The position numbers and the translations under genes are program-made. A DNA stretch of 7,195 nt, taken from the NCBI GenBank assembly GCA_033764445.1, contig JANRIZ010000035.1:1-7195 (forward strand). The letters run 5' to 3'. Below the pieces are notes generated by a model. That model ran no database searches and had not been told where the DNA came from. It saw nothing but the letters and a program-made list of their open reading frames with translations. This stretch comes from JANRIZ01 sp033764445 (lineage in GTDB: Bacteria; Verrucomicrobiota; Verrucomicrobiia; JAWXBN01). Positions within the stretch are counted from its first letter, which is position 1, and the number at the start of each line of letters is the position of its first letter. Shown here in pieces: positions 1-4,732 of the stretch.

Positions 1-665
1 CTTTCGCGGCGGATGCGGTCGGCAAAAAAGTAGATCGTGCCGACAACCAGCGGGAGAATGACCAGGGAGAGGAGCGTCATTTTCACGTTCATATTCCACA
101 TCACGGCAAAGGTGCCAATGAGTGTAAAGACGGAGGCAAACACTCCGGTAAAGCCCTTGTTGAAAATCGACTGGATGGCCTGGCTGTCGTAGGCCACGCG
201 GAAGGTGGAGTCCCCGCTCCGGCGCTGATCGTGGAATTTGAGCGGGAGGGATTGCAGACAGGCGTACAGTTCGGTCCGGATTTTGAGCAGGGCCTTGAGC
301 CCGATTTTGACGAGGATGTAGTTGCTGACAAAATTCAGGATGCCGGAAACAAAAAAGATCACGACCAGGGCGGCGCAGATGAAAAAAACCATCTGATAAA
401 AATTCAGCGAGATATCCGCAGGGAAAATTGAAAAATCCTTCCCGAAACTTCCCTGATACCTAATATCATAAAGATGAATACCCTCCATCCCCGCGCCATG
501 CTTCTGGGCCATCTGGACCAGTGGCAGAACTGAATCAATAATCACCTTTAACGGCCACGGCTTGAGCAAATTGATCCCAATGCCCAGAAGGGAAATGAAA
601 AGACCGAAAACCGTCAGCGGAATGAACGGCTTGTAATACTGGAGGACTCGAAGGTAGACATTCAT
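1..665 (-). CDS. Type I ABC exporter, N-terminal part of the membrane domain (truncated by window edge)
   Basis: This is an uninterrupted reading frame of 221 codons that runs off the left edge, so only the N-terminal third of a protein expected at about 580-620 residues is present. The start is the ATG at 665; an in-frame TGA lies just upstream, so no earlier start is possible. No clear Shine-Dalgarno sequence precedes it. Visible features are a first hydrophobic segment at about residues 14-34, then the KPWPLKVIIDSVL sequence typical of ABC exporter membrane domains, a second segment at about 92-114, and the cytoplasmic LPLKFHDQRRSGD stretch near residues 140-152. Two more hydrophobic stretches follow at about 175-193 and 198-217. 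By family knowledge such proteins are homodimeric inner-membrane exporters of lipids, lipid-linked sugars, drugs or peptides. The nucleotide-binding domain is outside the window, so the substrate cannot be assigned. An unusually long segment lies between the first two membrane helices (about residues 48-90). It lies downstream of the small ORF and nucleotidyltransferase on the same strand and may be a separate transcription unit. Confidence 0.88.
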   Translation of the reverse strand, partial: MNVYLRVLQYYKPFIPLTVFGLFISLLGIGINLLKPWPLKVIIDSVLPLVQMAQKHGAGMEGIHLYDIRYQGSFGKDFSIFPADISLNFYQMVFFICAALVVIFFVSGILNFVSNYILVKIGLKALLKIRTELYACLQSLPLKFHDQRRSGDSTFRVAYDSQAIQSIFNKGFTGVFASVFTLIGTFAVMWNMNVKMTLLSLVILPLVVGTIYFFADRIRRE

Positions 666-742
666 TTGTGTCGGTCAAATTGGGTTGCCACGCAAGCTAA
701 GCCTCTTTCTGAATCCATTGAAAGAAGAGTTTGCCAGACTGG

Positions 743-756
743 AAGCCTTTTGGCTT
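743..756. other. Small hairpin between the 54-residue ORF and the ABC exporter gene
   Basis: AAGCC, a TTTT loop and GGCTT form a perfect 5-bp stem. It lies 9 bp beyond the stop codon of the small minus-strand ORF. On the plus strand the stem runs directly into TTT, which resembles a weak intrinsic terminator. On the minus strand, where the upstream genes lie, no U-tract follows the stem, so termination between the small ORF and the exporter is uncertain. Confidence 0.3.
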
Positions 757-765
757 TTTATCACA

Positions 766-930
766 TCAACCGGCCGGACGCCGCCACTGTCTGAGCTTGA
801 CCGCATCTTTGCGGAGATTTTCCAGGCGGCGGACCTTTTCCTCCCACGTCAACGCCTGACGATTGGCGTGGTGCTTGCAAGTCAAGTCAATCAAACGGAT
901 TTTGTTTGTTTGAAAACGATTGTCATTCAT
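766..930 (-). CDS. Small 54-residue protein overlapping the end of the nucleotidyltransferase gene
   Basis: The ATG at 930 lies inside the last codons of the upstream nucleotidyltransferase (shared sequence ATGAATGA, 8-bp overlap, different frame), and the ORF ends with TGA at 766-768. The product is short, basic and soluble-looking with no membrane segment. Its C-terminal half, from LTWEEKVRRLENLRKDA (residues 27-43), reads as one charged, probably amphipathic helix. The overlapping start suggests translational coupling to the nucleotidyltransferase. I have a general recollection of small proteins with a similar F/W-EEK-R-L-x-x-L/M-R pattern beside stand-alone nucleotidyltransferases, but I cannot name a family. 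A role as partner or antitoxin of the upstream protein is inference only. Against it being real: it is short and has only a weak ribosome site. Confidence 0.6.
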   Translation of the reverse strand: MNDNRFQTNKIRLIDLTCKHHANRQALTWEEKVRRLENLRKDAVKLRQWRRPAG

Positions 931-1444
931 GGCCGATCCGCCCGCTTCGTAAAAGGAATTTCTCCCAATATTGCGTTAAATTATGTTGTCCGATCAGCAA
1001 TTGCAAGGACTGGGGATCAACAGCCTTCTCGTCCAAAAACCCATTGATACGGATGAAGTCCTTATGCCGCCCTGTTTCCAACGAGATGGCGACAACGTAT
1101 TCCGCCTTCAACACCCGTGTTTTCACACCCTCAAACTCTGTGTCCTCAGCCTGAACAATGGACTCGGCAACCAGTGGCGAGGGTGGAAGTAAAAACTGTA
1201 CGGGCCACGGGCCGATCATGACCCCCTCTCCCTGAAATTGATGATAGCCTTTGGAGCGCAGGAATGAATAAAGGGGATTCAAGTCTGCAATCAGTGAATC
1301 AGATTCCATCAGTATCCAAATATCCAAATCCTCAGTGGTCACAGCCTCAATGTAACGCGCCGCCGCAATGGCCCCGCCAATGGCATAGTCTTTGATGATG
1401 CCAGACTCCTTCATCTCATTGAATATTTGCAGGGCTTCCTTCAC
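923..1444 (-). CDS. Nucleotidyltransferase-fold protein (AbiEii/MNT-like), 173 residues
   Basis: The start is GTG at 1444, preceded by GGAG eight bases upstream. A TAA closes the frame further upstream and no ATG lies between, so the GTG start is well supported. The N-terminal part has the signature of the nucleotidyltransferase fold: helix, then YAIGGAIAAARY (GG at residues 23-24), then TTEDLDI with the metal-binding pair D39 and D41. Further along, WPVQFLLPPSPLV (about residues 80-92) sits where the third strand of these proteins usually carries an acidic residue; here position 83 is Q. The GRHKD motif at 125-129 followed by IRI is also common in this group. Relatives include the AbiEii-type toxins of abortive-infection systems and uncharacterised stand-alone nucleotidyltransferases, which transfer nucleotides to protein or RNA. 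Substrate unknown. It is the first gene of a probable two-gene unit with the 54-residue ORF and is divergent from gltX. Confidence 0.8.
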   Translation of the reverse strand: MKEALQIFNEMKESGIIKDYAIGGAIAAARYIEAVTTEDLDIWILMESDSLIADLNPLYSFLRSKGYHQFQGEGVMIGPWPVQFLLPPSPLVAESIVQAEDTEFEGVKTRVLKAEYVVAISLETGRHKDFIRINGFLDEKAVDPQSLQLLIGQHNLTQYWEKFLLRSGRIGHE

Positions 1445-1522
1445 GAATTTTTCTCCGGGCTTGCGCTTCTCACGACATCCTTGTTACATAACCCGCTTCA
1501 CCTTGATTTGAAAGCAGAGATT
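1445..1522. promoter_or_regulatory. Divergent promoter region between the nucleotidyltransferase gene and gltX
   Basis: This 78-bp space must hold the start signals of both divergent genes. For gltX a plausible but weak sigma-70-like pair is TTGCGC at 1461-1466 and TACATA at 1485-1490 with an 18-bp spacer, giving a leader of about 25 nt. On the opposite strand the same segment reads TTATGTAA, a possible -10 for the nucleotidyltransferase. The overlap is centred on GTTACATAAC at 1483-1492, whose outer four bases on each side are inverted repeats. Overlapping -10 elements would make the two promoters compete. None of the hexamers is a good consensus match. Confidence 0.35.
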
Positions 1523-2854
1523 ATGACTACCCGCGTCCGTTTTGCACCCAGTCCTACAGGTCTCCTCCACATCGGCGGAGCCCGCACGGCCCTTTTCAAC
1601 TGGCTCTACGCCCGCCACACGGGCGGCAAATTCATCCTCCGCATCGAGGATACGGATGCCGCCCGCAACACACAGGAAGCGGTGGATATCATCATGCGCG
1701 GTTTCAAATGGCTCGGGATCGACTGGGACGAGGGTCCGGAGGTCGGCGGCCCCTACGCGCCCTATTACCAGAGCCAGCGCGGCGAACTGTACAAAAAAGC
1801 CGTCCAGACTCTCATGGACAAGGGACTGGCCTATGAGCACGAGGGCGCGATCAAGTTCAAATTGCCCAAGAAAAAAATCGTTGTGCCGGATCTGGTCATC
1901 GGCAATGTGGAATTCGATTACACGGTCGAAAATGACCTGGTCATCGTCCGTTCGGATGGCTCCCCGGTCTTTCATCTGGTCAATGTGATCGACGACCTGG
2001 AAATGAAGATCACCCATGTGATCCGTGGGGAGGAGCATCTGTCCAACACCCCCAAACATCTCGCCCTCTTTGAGGCGCTGGGGGCGACTCCGCCGCAATA
2101 TGCCCACATCCCGATCATTCTCAATTCCGACGGCAGCAAAATGAGCAAACGCGATGAGCGCCCGGAATTCGCCCGTTGGGCCTCCATGCAAACCTACATC
2201 GACGACGGCTACGCGCCCGAAGCACTGCGCAATTATCTCTGTCTGCTCGGATGGTCCCCGAAGGACGACCGCGAAATTGTCCCGATCGAGGAGGTCATCA
2301 AACTGTACGATCTTCCGCAAATTGTCCGCCACAACGCGCGATTCAGTGAGGAAAAACTGCACTGGATCAACGGGCGCTACCTGCTGGAGATCATCACTCT
2401 CGAACGCTTTGTCGAGCTGGGCCTGCCTTTCCTCGAAAAAGCGGGGCTGGTGGACGCGTCGACCGATCGCACCTACATCACCCGAGTGCTGGCCATCGTG
2501 AAGGAAAAGGTCAAACTTTTCGGCGACCTGCCCGCCTGGACCACCGCGTTTTTCCGCGAAGAAGTCACTCTCGATCCGGAGGCGGTGGAAAAAACCCTCA
2601 AAAAACCCAATGCCCTGGAACGCCTCGCACAACTGGCCGCCGCCTACGAGGCGCTTGCGGAGTGGACCGTGCCCAAACTCGAGGAGACTCTCAAGGCCCT
2701 CTCACAGACCCACGGCGTGAAAACCGGCGAATACATCCACCCGGCCCGCGTGGCCTGTTCCGGGAAATCCGTCGGCCCGAGTCTCTACCACATGCTCGAG
2801 GTTCTGGGCAAGGACCGGGTTCTCAAACGCCTGCGCGCGGTCAAACTATCCTGA
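1523..2854 (+). CDS. gltX: Glutamyl-tRNA synthetase, compact form (443 residues)
   Basis: Charges tRNA-Glu (and in many bacteria also tRNA-Gln, for later amidation) with glutamate in the cytoplasm, using ATP. The frame is open further upstream, but the family N-terminus begins at the ATG at 1523 (MTTRVRFAPSPTG). Class I synthetase signatures are clear: RFAPSPTGLLHIGGART with the HIGH-type motif at residues 16-19, LRIEDTD, ITHVIRGEEHLSNTPKH, and KMSKR at 206-210. The C-terminal anticodon-binding region ends with the usual CSGKSVGPSLYHMLEVLGKDRVLKRL block. Length is somewhat below the common 465-500. The deficit lies between MDKGLAY (98-104) and IKFKLP (110-115), where most bacterial enzymes carry about 35-40 more residues, including the often cysteine-rich CYCTPEEL segment. 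A short extra stretch, ERPEFARWA, follows KMSKR. Codon use is GC-rich like the mtn genes. It appears to be transcribed alone. Confidence 0.96.
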   Translation: MTTRVRFAPSPTGLLHIGGARTALFNWLYARHTGGKFILRIEDTDAARNTQEAVDIIMRGFKWLGIDWDEGPEVGGPYAPYYQSQRGELYKKAVQTLMDKGLAYEHEGAIKFKLPKKKIVVPDLVIGNVEFDYTVENDLVIVRSDGSPVFHLVNVIDDLEMKITHVIRGEEHLSNTPKHLALFEALGATPPQYAHIPIILNSDGSKMSKRDERPEFARWASMQTYIDDGYAPEALRNYLCLLGWSPKDDREIVPIEEVIKLYDLPQIVRHNARFSEEKLHWINGRYLLEIITLERFVELGLPFLEKAGLVDASTDRTYITRVLAIVKEKVKLFGDLPAWTTAFFREEVTLDPEAVEKTLKKPNALERLAQLAAAYEALAEWTVPKLEETLKALSQTHGVKTGEYIHPARVACSGKSVGPSLYHMLEVLGKDRVLKRLRAVKLS

Positions 2855-2876
2855 CCCAGCCTCCCCCAAAGTAGCA

Positions 2877-2891
2877 GGAGCATCTTGCTCC
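2877..2891. terminator. Hairpin downstream of gltX, possible weak terminator
   Basis: GGAGCA, TCT loop and TGCTCC form a perfect 6-bp stem beginning 22 bp after the gltX stop codon. No T-run follows on the plus strand, so it is not a classic intrinsic terminator. It may instead be the outer part of the intergenic repeat that begins immediately after it. Confidence 0.35.
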
Positions 2892-2894
2892 CAT

Positions 2895-2990
2895 GGGCAT
2901 AGGGCGCACAGAAAGTGGTTGCCGGTTGCCGGATGCCGGCGTCTCAAAAATGAATCCGTGGTATCCGTGATATCCGCGGTTAAAAAATCC
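2895..2990 (+). repeat. Intergenic repeat, copy A (96 bp)
   Basis: Nearly identical to the stretch at 3737-3825, in the same orientation. Shared landmarks in order are GGGCATAGGGCG, AAAGTGG, a 7-bp tandem (TTGCCGG, TTGCCGG, ATGCCGG at 2919-2939), GTCTCAAAAATGA, and a 9-bp tandem (ATCCGTGGT, ATCCGTGAT, ATCCGCGGT at 2954-2980) ending in TTAAAAAATCC. This copy has one more TTGCCGG unit than copy B, which accounts exactly for the 7-bp length difference. Positions 2928-2940 form a hairpin, GCCGG-ATG-CCGGC. No coding potential is seen. It resembles a dispersed non-coding repeat family rather than an insertion sequence. Confidence 0.85.
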
Positions 2991-3040
2991 GCGTCCCTCT
3001 GCGACATCCCGATCAATCCGGAACAAGCCTGCGGATAAGG

Positions 3041-3274
3041 TCAGTCATCCCCGGGGATAGGATCCACATCCGGCACCCGGGCCATGATTTTATCAAACGT
3101 CTTCCGTGACCCCCGGGCCGCACGCTCCTTCAAATAGGTTTCCGTCGCCAATGCGGAGATTTTTTCGGCGACAGCCGTTGAGATCAGATGATTGATGGAA
3201 ACATTCTCCTCCTTGGCGAGTTTCCTGGCCATCTCATGAAGGGAATCCGGCAAACGCAGGCTTAATGTACTCAT
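3041..3274 (-). CDS. Ribbon-helix-helix antitoxin, partner of the PIN toxin
   Basis: 77 residues, second gene of a toxin-antitoxin pair. The N-terminus (MSTLSLRLPDSLHEMARKLA, then EENVSINHLISTAVAEKIS to residue 40) has the pattern of a ribbon-helix-helix DNA-binding domain: a short beta strand with alternating small and polar residues, then two helices around a turn at about residue 25. The remaining 37 residues (ERAARGSRKTFDKIMARVPDVDPIPGDD) form a charged tail, the part that in such antitoxins usually wraps the toxin. The ATG at 3274 has a strong AGGAG seven bases upstream that overlaps the toxin stop codon, so its translation is probably tied to that of the toxin. By family knowledge it would neutralise the PIN nuclease and repress the operon. 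A perfect 12-bp palindrome (ATCCCCGGGGAT, 3047-3058) sits in the last codons; I attach no function to it. Confidence 0.85.
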   Translation of the reverse strand: MSTLSLRLPDSLHEMARKLAKEENVSINHLISTAVAEKISALATETYLKERAARGSRKTFDKIMARVPDVDPIPGDD

Positions 3275-3281
3275 TTGGTTG

Positions 3282-3286
3282 CTCCT
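3282..3286 (-). promoter_or_regulatory. Strong Shine-Dalgarno of the antitoxin gene, overlapping the toxin stop codon
   Basis: On the minus strand the sequence reads TAGGAG, then CAACCAA, then ATG. The TAG is the toxin stop, and AGGAG overlaps its last two bases. The distance of seven bases to the ATG is near ideal. This is one of the two clearest ribosome sites in the window, the other being GGAG before the nucleotidyltransferase. It contrasts with the toxin gene itself, which has no leader to carry one. Confidence 0.75.
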
Positions 3287-3698
3287 ATTTTTTTAAAAAA
3301 TCCCGGGGTTTCACAATCTCCACGCCAAACCGGGCCGAACCGCGAAAGTCTCCGCCATTATATGTCACAATCAATGGACAATCCCCGTTGGCGGCCGCCT
3401 CCAATACCATGTCGTCCTTCGGATCAGAAAGGGTTGGCCTCCATAAATAGTGAATGATTTGGCAATGACTGACCGAACAAAAATAATCCAGGAATCCTCC
3501 AATTTCATCTCGGGAAAAGGGGATTTTCAATCGGGGCTCTCGCAATGTCTTTTCATACTCCATAAGCAATGGCACGGTGATAACCGGGGTGAAACGACGA
3601 CTCCCCAAAAGGGATAACACCTGATACGAGGCACCCCGTTTGGAGCGTAAACCCGCCACCAAAATGTTGGTATCAATCACAACCCGTATTGATTTCAC
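3285..3698 (-). CDS. PIN-domain toxin (putative toxin-antitoxin ribonuclease, COG1569-like)
   Basis: 137 residues, first gene of a toxin-antitoxin pair. It starts with GTG at 3698 (protein MKSIRVVIDTNILVAGL). The PIN-fold acidic residues are all present: D9 in VVIDTN, E47 (or E49) in LLMEYEKTL, D95/D96 in SDPKDDMVLEAA and D117 in TYNGGDF. The DPKDDMVLEAA and TYNGGDF motifs are characteristic of the group annotated as putative toxin component, PIN family. By family knowledge it is a magnesium-dependent ribonuclease that cuts RNA when freed from its antitoxin; its target is not known here. The toxin precedes the antitoxin, the reverse of classic vapBC order, which also fits this subgroup. The gene is more AT-rich than gltX and the mtn genes, suggesting acquisition. 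It appears intact. Promoter and probable operator lie directly upstream with essentially no leader. Confidence 0.88.
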   Translation of the reverse strand: MKSIRVVIDTNILVAGLRSKRGASYQVLSLLGSRRFTPVITVPLLMEYEKTLREPRLKIPFSRDEIGGFLDYFCSVSHCQIIHYLWRPTLSDPKDDMVLEAAANGDCPLIVTYNGGDFRGSARFGVEIVKPRDFLKK

Positions 3699-3700
3699 TG

Positions 3701-3720
3701 TAATACCATAGGCGGTATCA
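3701..3720. promoter_or_regulatory. Inverted repeat over the toxin promoter, probable operator
   Basis: TAATACC (3701-3707) and GGTATCA (3714-3720) are inverted repeats separated by six bases. Six of seven positions match, and the inner five, ATACC/GGTAT, match perfectly. The left arm lies on the -10 hexamer of the minus-strand promoter. This is the expected place for a dimeric ribbon-helix-helix antitoxin to bind and repress its own operon. The function is inferred from position and symmetry. Confidence 0.6.
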
Positions 3721-3732
3721 ATTATTTGTCAA
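3705..3732 (-). promoter_or_regulatory. Sigma-70-type promoter of the toxin-antitoxin operon
   Basis: On the minus strand a perfect -35 TTGACA (3727-3732) is followed by a 16-bp spacer and TATGGT (3705-3710), matching the -10 consensus at four of six positions. Six bases, ATTACA, separate the -10 from the GTG start codon. Transcription would therefore begin at or within a base or two of the start codon, giving a leaderless toxin message. Confidence 0.6.
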
Positions 3733-3736
3733 GAGA

Positions 3737-3825
3737 GGGCATAGGGCGTTCAAAAAGTGGTTGCCGGATGTCGGCGTCTCAAAAATGAATCCGTGGTATC
3801 CGTGAAATCCGCGGTTAAGAAATCC
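3737..3825 (+). repeat. Intergenic repeat, copy B (89 bp)
   Basis: Direct repeat of the element at 2895-2990, beginning GGGCATAGGGCG and ending AAGAAATCC. Differences from copy A are a few substitutions (for example GAAAT against GATAT in the 9-bp tandem at 3789-3815) and two instead of three units of the 7-bp tandem (TTGCCGG, ATGTCGG). The hairpin at 3763-3775 (GCCGG-ATG-TCGGC) keeps its pairing through a G-U wobble where copy A has G-C. Together with copy A it brackets the toxin-antitoxin genes. Confidence 0.85.
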
Positions 3826-4092
3826 CAGTCTGGAATTTCCCCATCTGCGGCTCTCTGCGGGCCTCCCCCCGGTCATCCGTGTTTCATTTCTGTTTGATCC
3901 GTGGCCAAAAATCCGATGGGCGTGCAGAATCGACCATTAGGCATTAGGCATTAGGAATTACCCCTTCCCTTTTGTGTTTTTTGTGCCTTGGAGTTTACCC
4001 CGGATTGATCGGGGTGGCGATCCATCCGGGGCCTTACCCGGTCCGGTAAAAACTTGATTCGGCCCGACGAACTGGCATCCTGCCCCGGACCT
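3826..4092. other. Non-coding spacer before mtnB with repeat fragments and small hairpins
   Basis: No convincing gene lies between the toxin promoter and mtnB. After copy B the spacer holds two TCTGCGG copies (3844-3860) and two ATCCGTG units at 3875-3881 and 3897-3903, the latter followed by GCCAAAAATCC and apparently fragments of the same repeat family. Then come three tandem CATTAGG units at 3935-3955 and a T/G-rich stretch at 3968-3988. Nearer mtnB there are two short GC hairpins: CCCCG/CGGGG at 3998-4014 and TTACC/GGTAA at 4034-4049. The mtn operon promoter should be here, but I cannot identify convincing -35 and -10 boxes. I do not recognise a SAM or SAH riboswitch consensus. Confidence 0.55.
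3935..3955 (+). repeat. CATTAGG tandem repeat, three perfect copies
   Basis: Three consecutive CATTAGG units followed by AATTA. Its 7-bp unit length matches that of the TTGCCGG tandem inside the nearby intergenic repeat, but the sequences are unrelated. It is a candidate for length variation between strains. Confidence 0.9.
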
Positions 4093-4719
4093 ATGGACCA
4101 CCCTCTCCAAACCGAACTGACCAATGTCATCCGCTGGTTCCACTCGAAGGGTTGGGCCCCCGCGACCAGCTCCAATTATTCCTTCCGCAATCCGGTCCCC
4201 CATGAAAAGACCCTGACCATTTCCCGGTCGGGTGTGGACAAGGCGCACTTTTGCAATGATGACTTCATGACAGTGGACATGGAAGGCCGTCCTGTGGCGG
4301 GGTTTGAAAACATCAAACCATCGGCGGAAACACGGCTGCACACGATGCTCTATGATTTGCACGCCGAGACCGGCTGCGTTCTCCATACACACACGCCGCT
4401 GAATACGGCCCTTTCACGTCGTTTTGTCAAAAAGGGTTTTCTGGACCTTTCCGGGTACGAAATTCTCAAGGGTCTTGAAGGGGTCAAAACCCACGACCTC
4501 CCGATGGCCCTTCCCATCTTTGCCAATTCCCAGGACATCCCCGCCCTGAGTGTGACGATTCAAACCCATCTGCGCGGACAAGCCAATCCGCCCCCGGGGT
4601 TTCTCCTCTCCGGACACGGGCTCTACGCCTGGGGCAAAACCATCGCCGCCGCCAAACGCCATGTCGAGGTCTGGGAATTTCTTCTCGAATGCGAATCCAT
4701 TTCCTGCACCCAACCCTGA
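4093..4719 (+). CDS. mtnB: Methylthioribulose-1-phosphate dehydratase
   Basis: Dehydrates 5-methylthioribulose-1-phosphate to the diketo phosphate used by MtnC, in cytosolic methionine salvage. At 208 residues it matches the usual length of the class II aldolase-fold family. Visible signatures are the N-terminal GWAPATSSNYS (residues 20-30), SRSGVDK (44-50), KPSAET (75-80), the zinc ligands H98 and H100 in VLHTHTPLNT, GYEILKGLEGV with the probable catalytic E123, and the third zinc ligand H175 in LLSGHGLYAWG. The ATG at 4093 was chosen because it gives the normal family N-terminus (MDHPLQTELTNVIRWFHSKGW). An in-frame TTG at 4054 would add 13 unrelated residues. No Shine-Dalgarno sequence is seen for either start. 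It is the first gene of the salvage operon, 13 bp ahead of mtnD. Confidence 0.95.
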   Translation: MDHPLQTELTNVIRWFHSKGWAPATSSNYSFRNPVPHEKTLTISRSGVDKAHFCNDDFMTVDMEGRPVAGFENIKPSAETRLHTMLYDLHAETGCVLHTHTPLNTALSRRFVKKGFLDLSGYEILKGLEGVKTHDLPMALPIFANSQDIPALSVTIQTHLRGQANPPPGFLLSGHGLYAWGKTIAAAKRHVEVWEFLLECESISCTQP

Positions 4720-4732
4720 CTCCTCCCACCCC

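Noticed and set aside
685..1047. 120-codon plus-strand ORF starting with TTG
   Set aside because: It lies antisense to both the nucleotidyltransferase and the 54-residue ORF, has no ribosome site, and its translation matches no recognisable family. The minus-strand nucleotidyltransferase has clear motifs.
1427..1522. Upstream extension of gltX by 32 codons
   Set aside because: The frame is open, but the residues do not resemble the GltX N-terminus, which begins at MTTRVRFAPSPTG, and the extension would overlap the start of the divergent gene.
1484..2632. 382-codon minus-strand ORF
   Set aside because: Antisense shadow of gltX in GC-rich DNA; the plus-strand frame carries all synthetase motifs.
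2895..2990. CRISPR or insertion-sequence interpretation of the repeats
   Set aside because: Only two long copies plus fragments, no regularly spaced unique spacers, no cas genes, no transposase and no terminal inverted repeats.
3047..3058. 12-bp perfect palindrome as an operator
   Set aside because: It lies in the last codons of the antitoxin, encoding the end of its acidic tail, far from any promoter, and can arise by chance in GC-rich DNA.
4054..4092. TTG start for mtnB adding 13 residues
   Set aside because: No Shine-Dalgarno sequence is seen, the added residues are unlike MtnB proteins, and the ATG at 4093 gives the normal length and N-terminus.
3998..4092. SAM or SAH riboswitch upstream of mtnB
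   Set aside because: Only short isolated stems are visible, and I could not match the conserved core sequences of the known classes; kept only as a low-interest leader observation.
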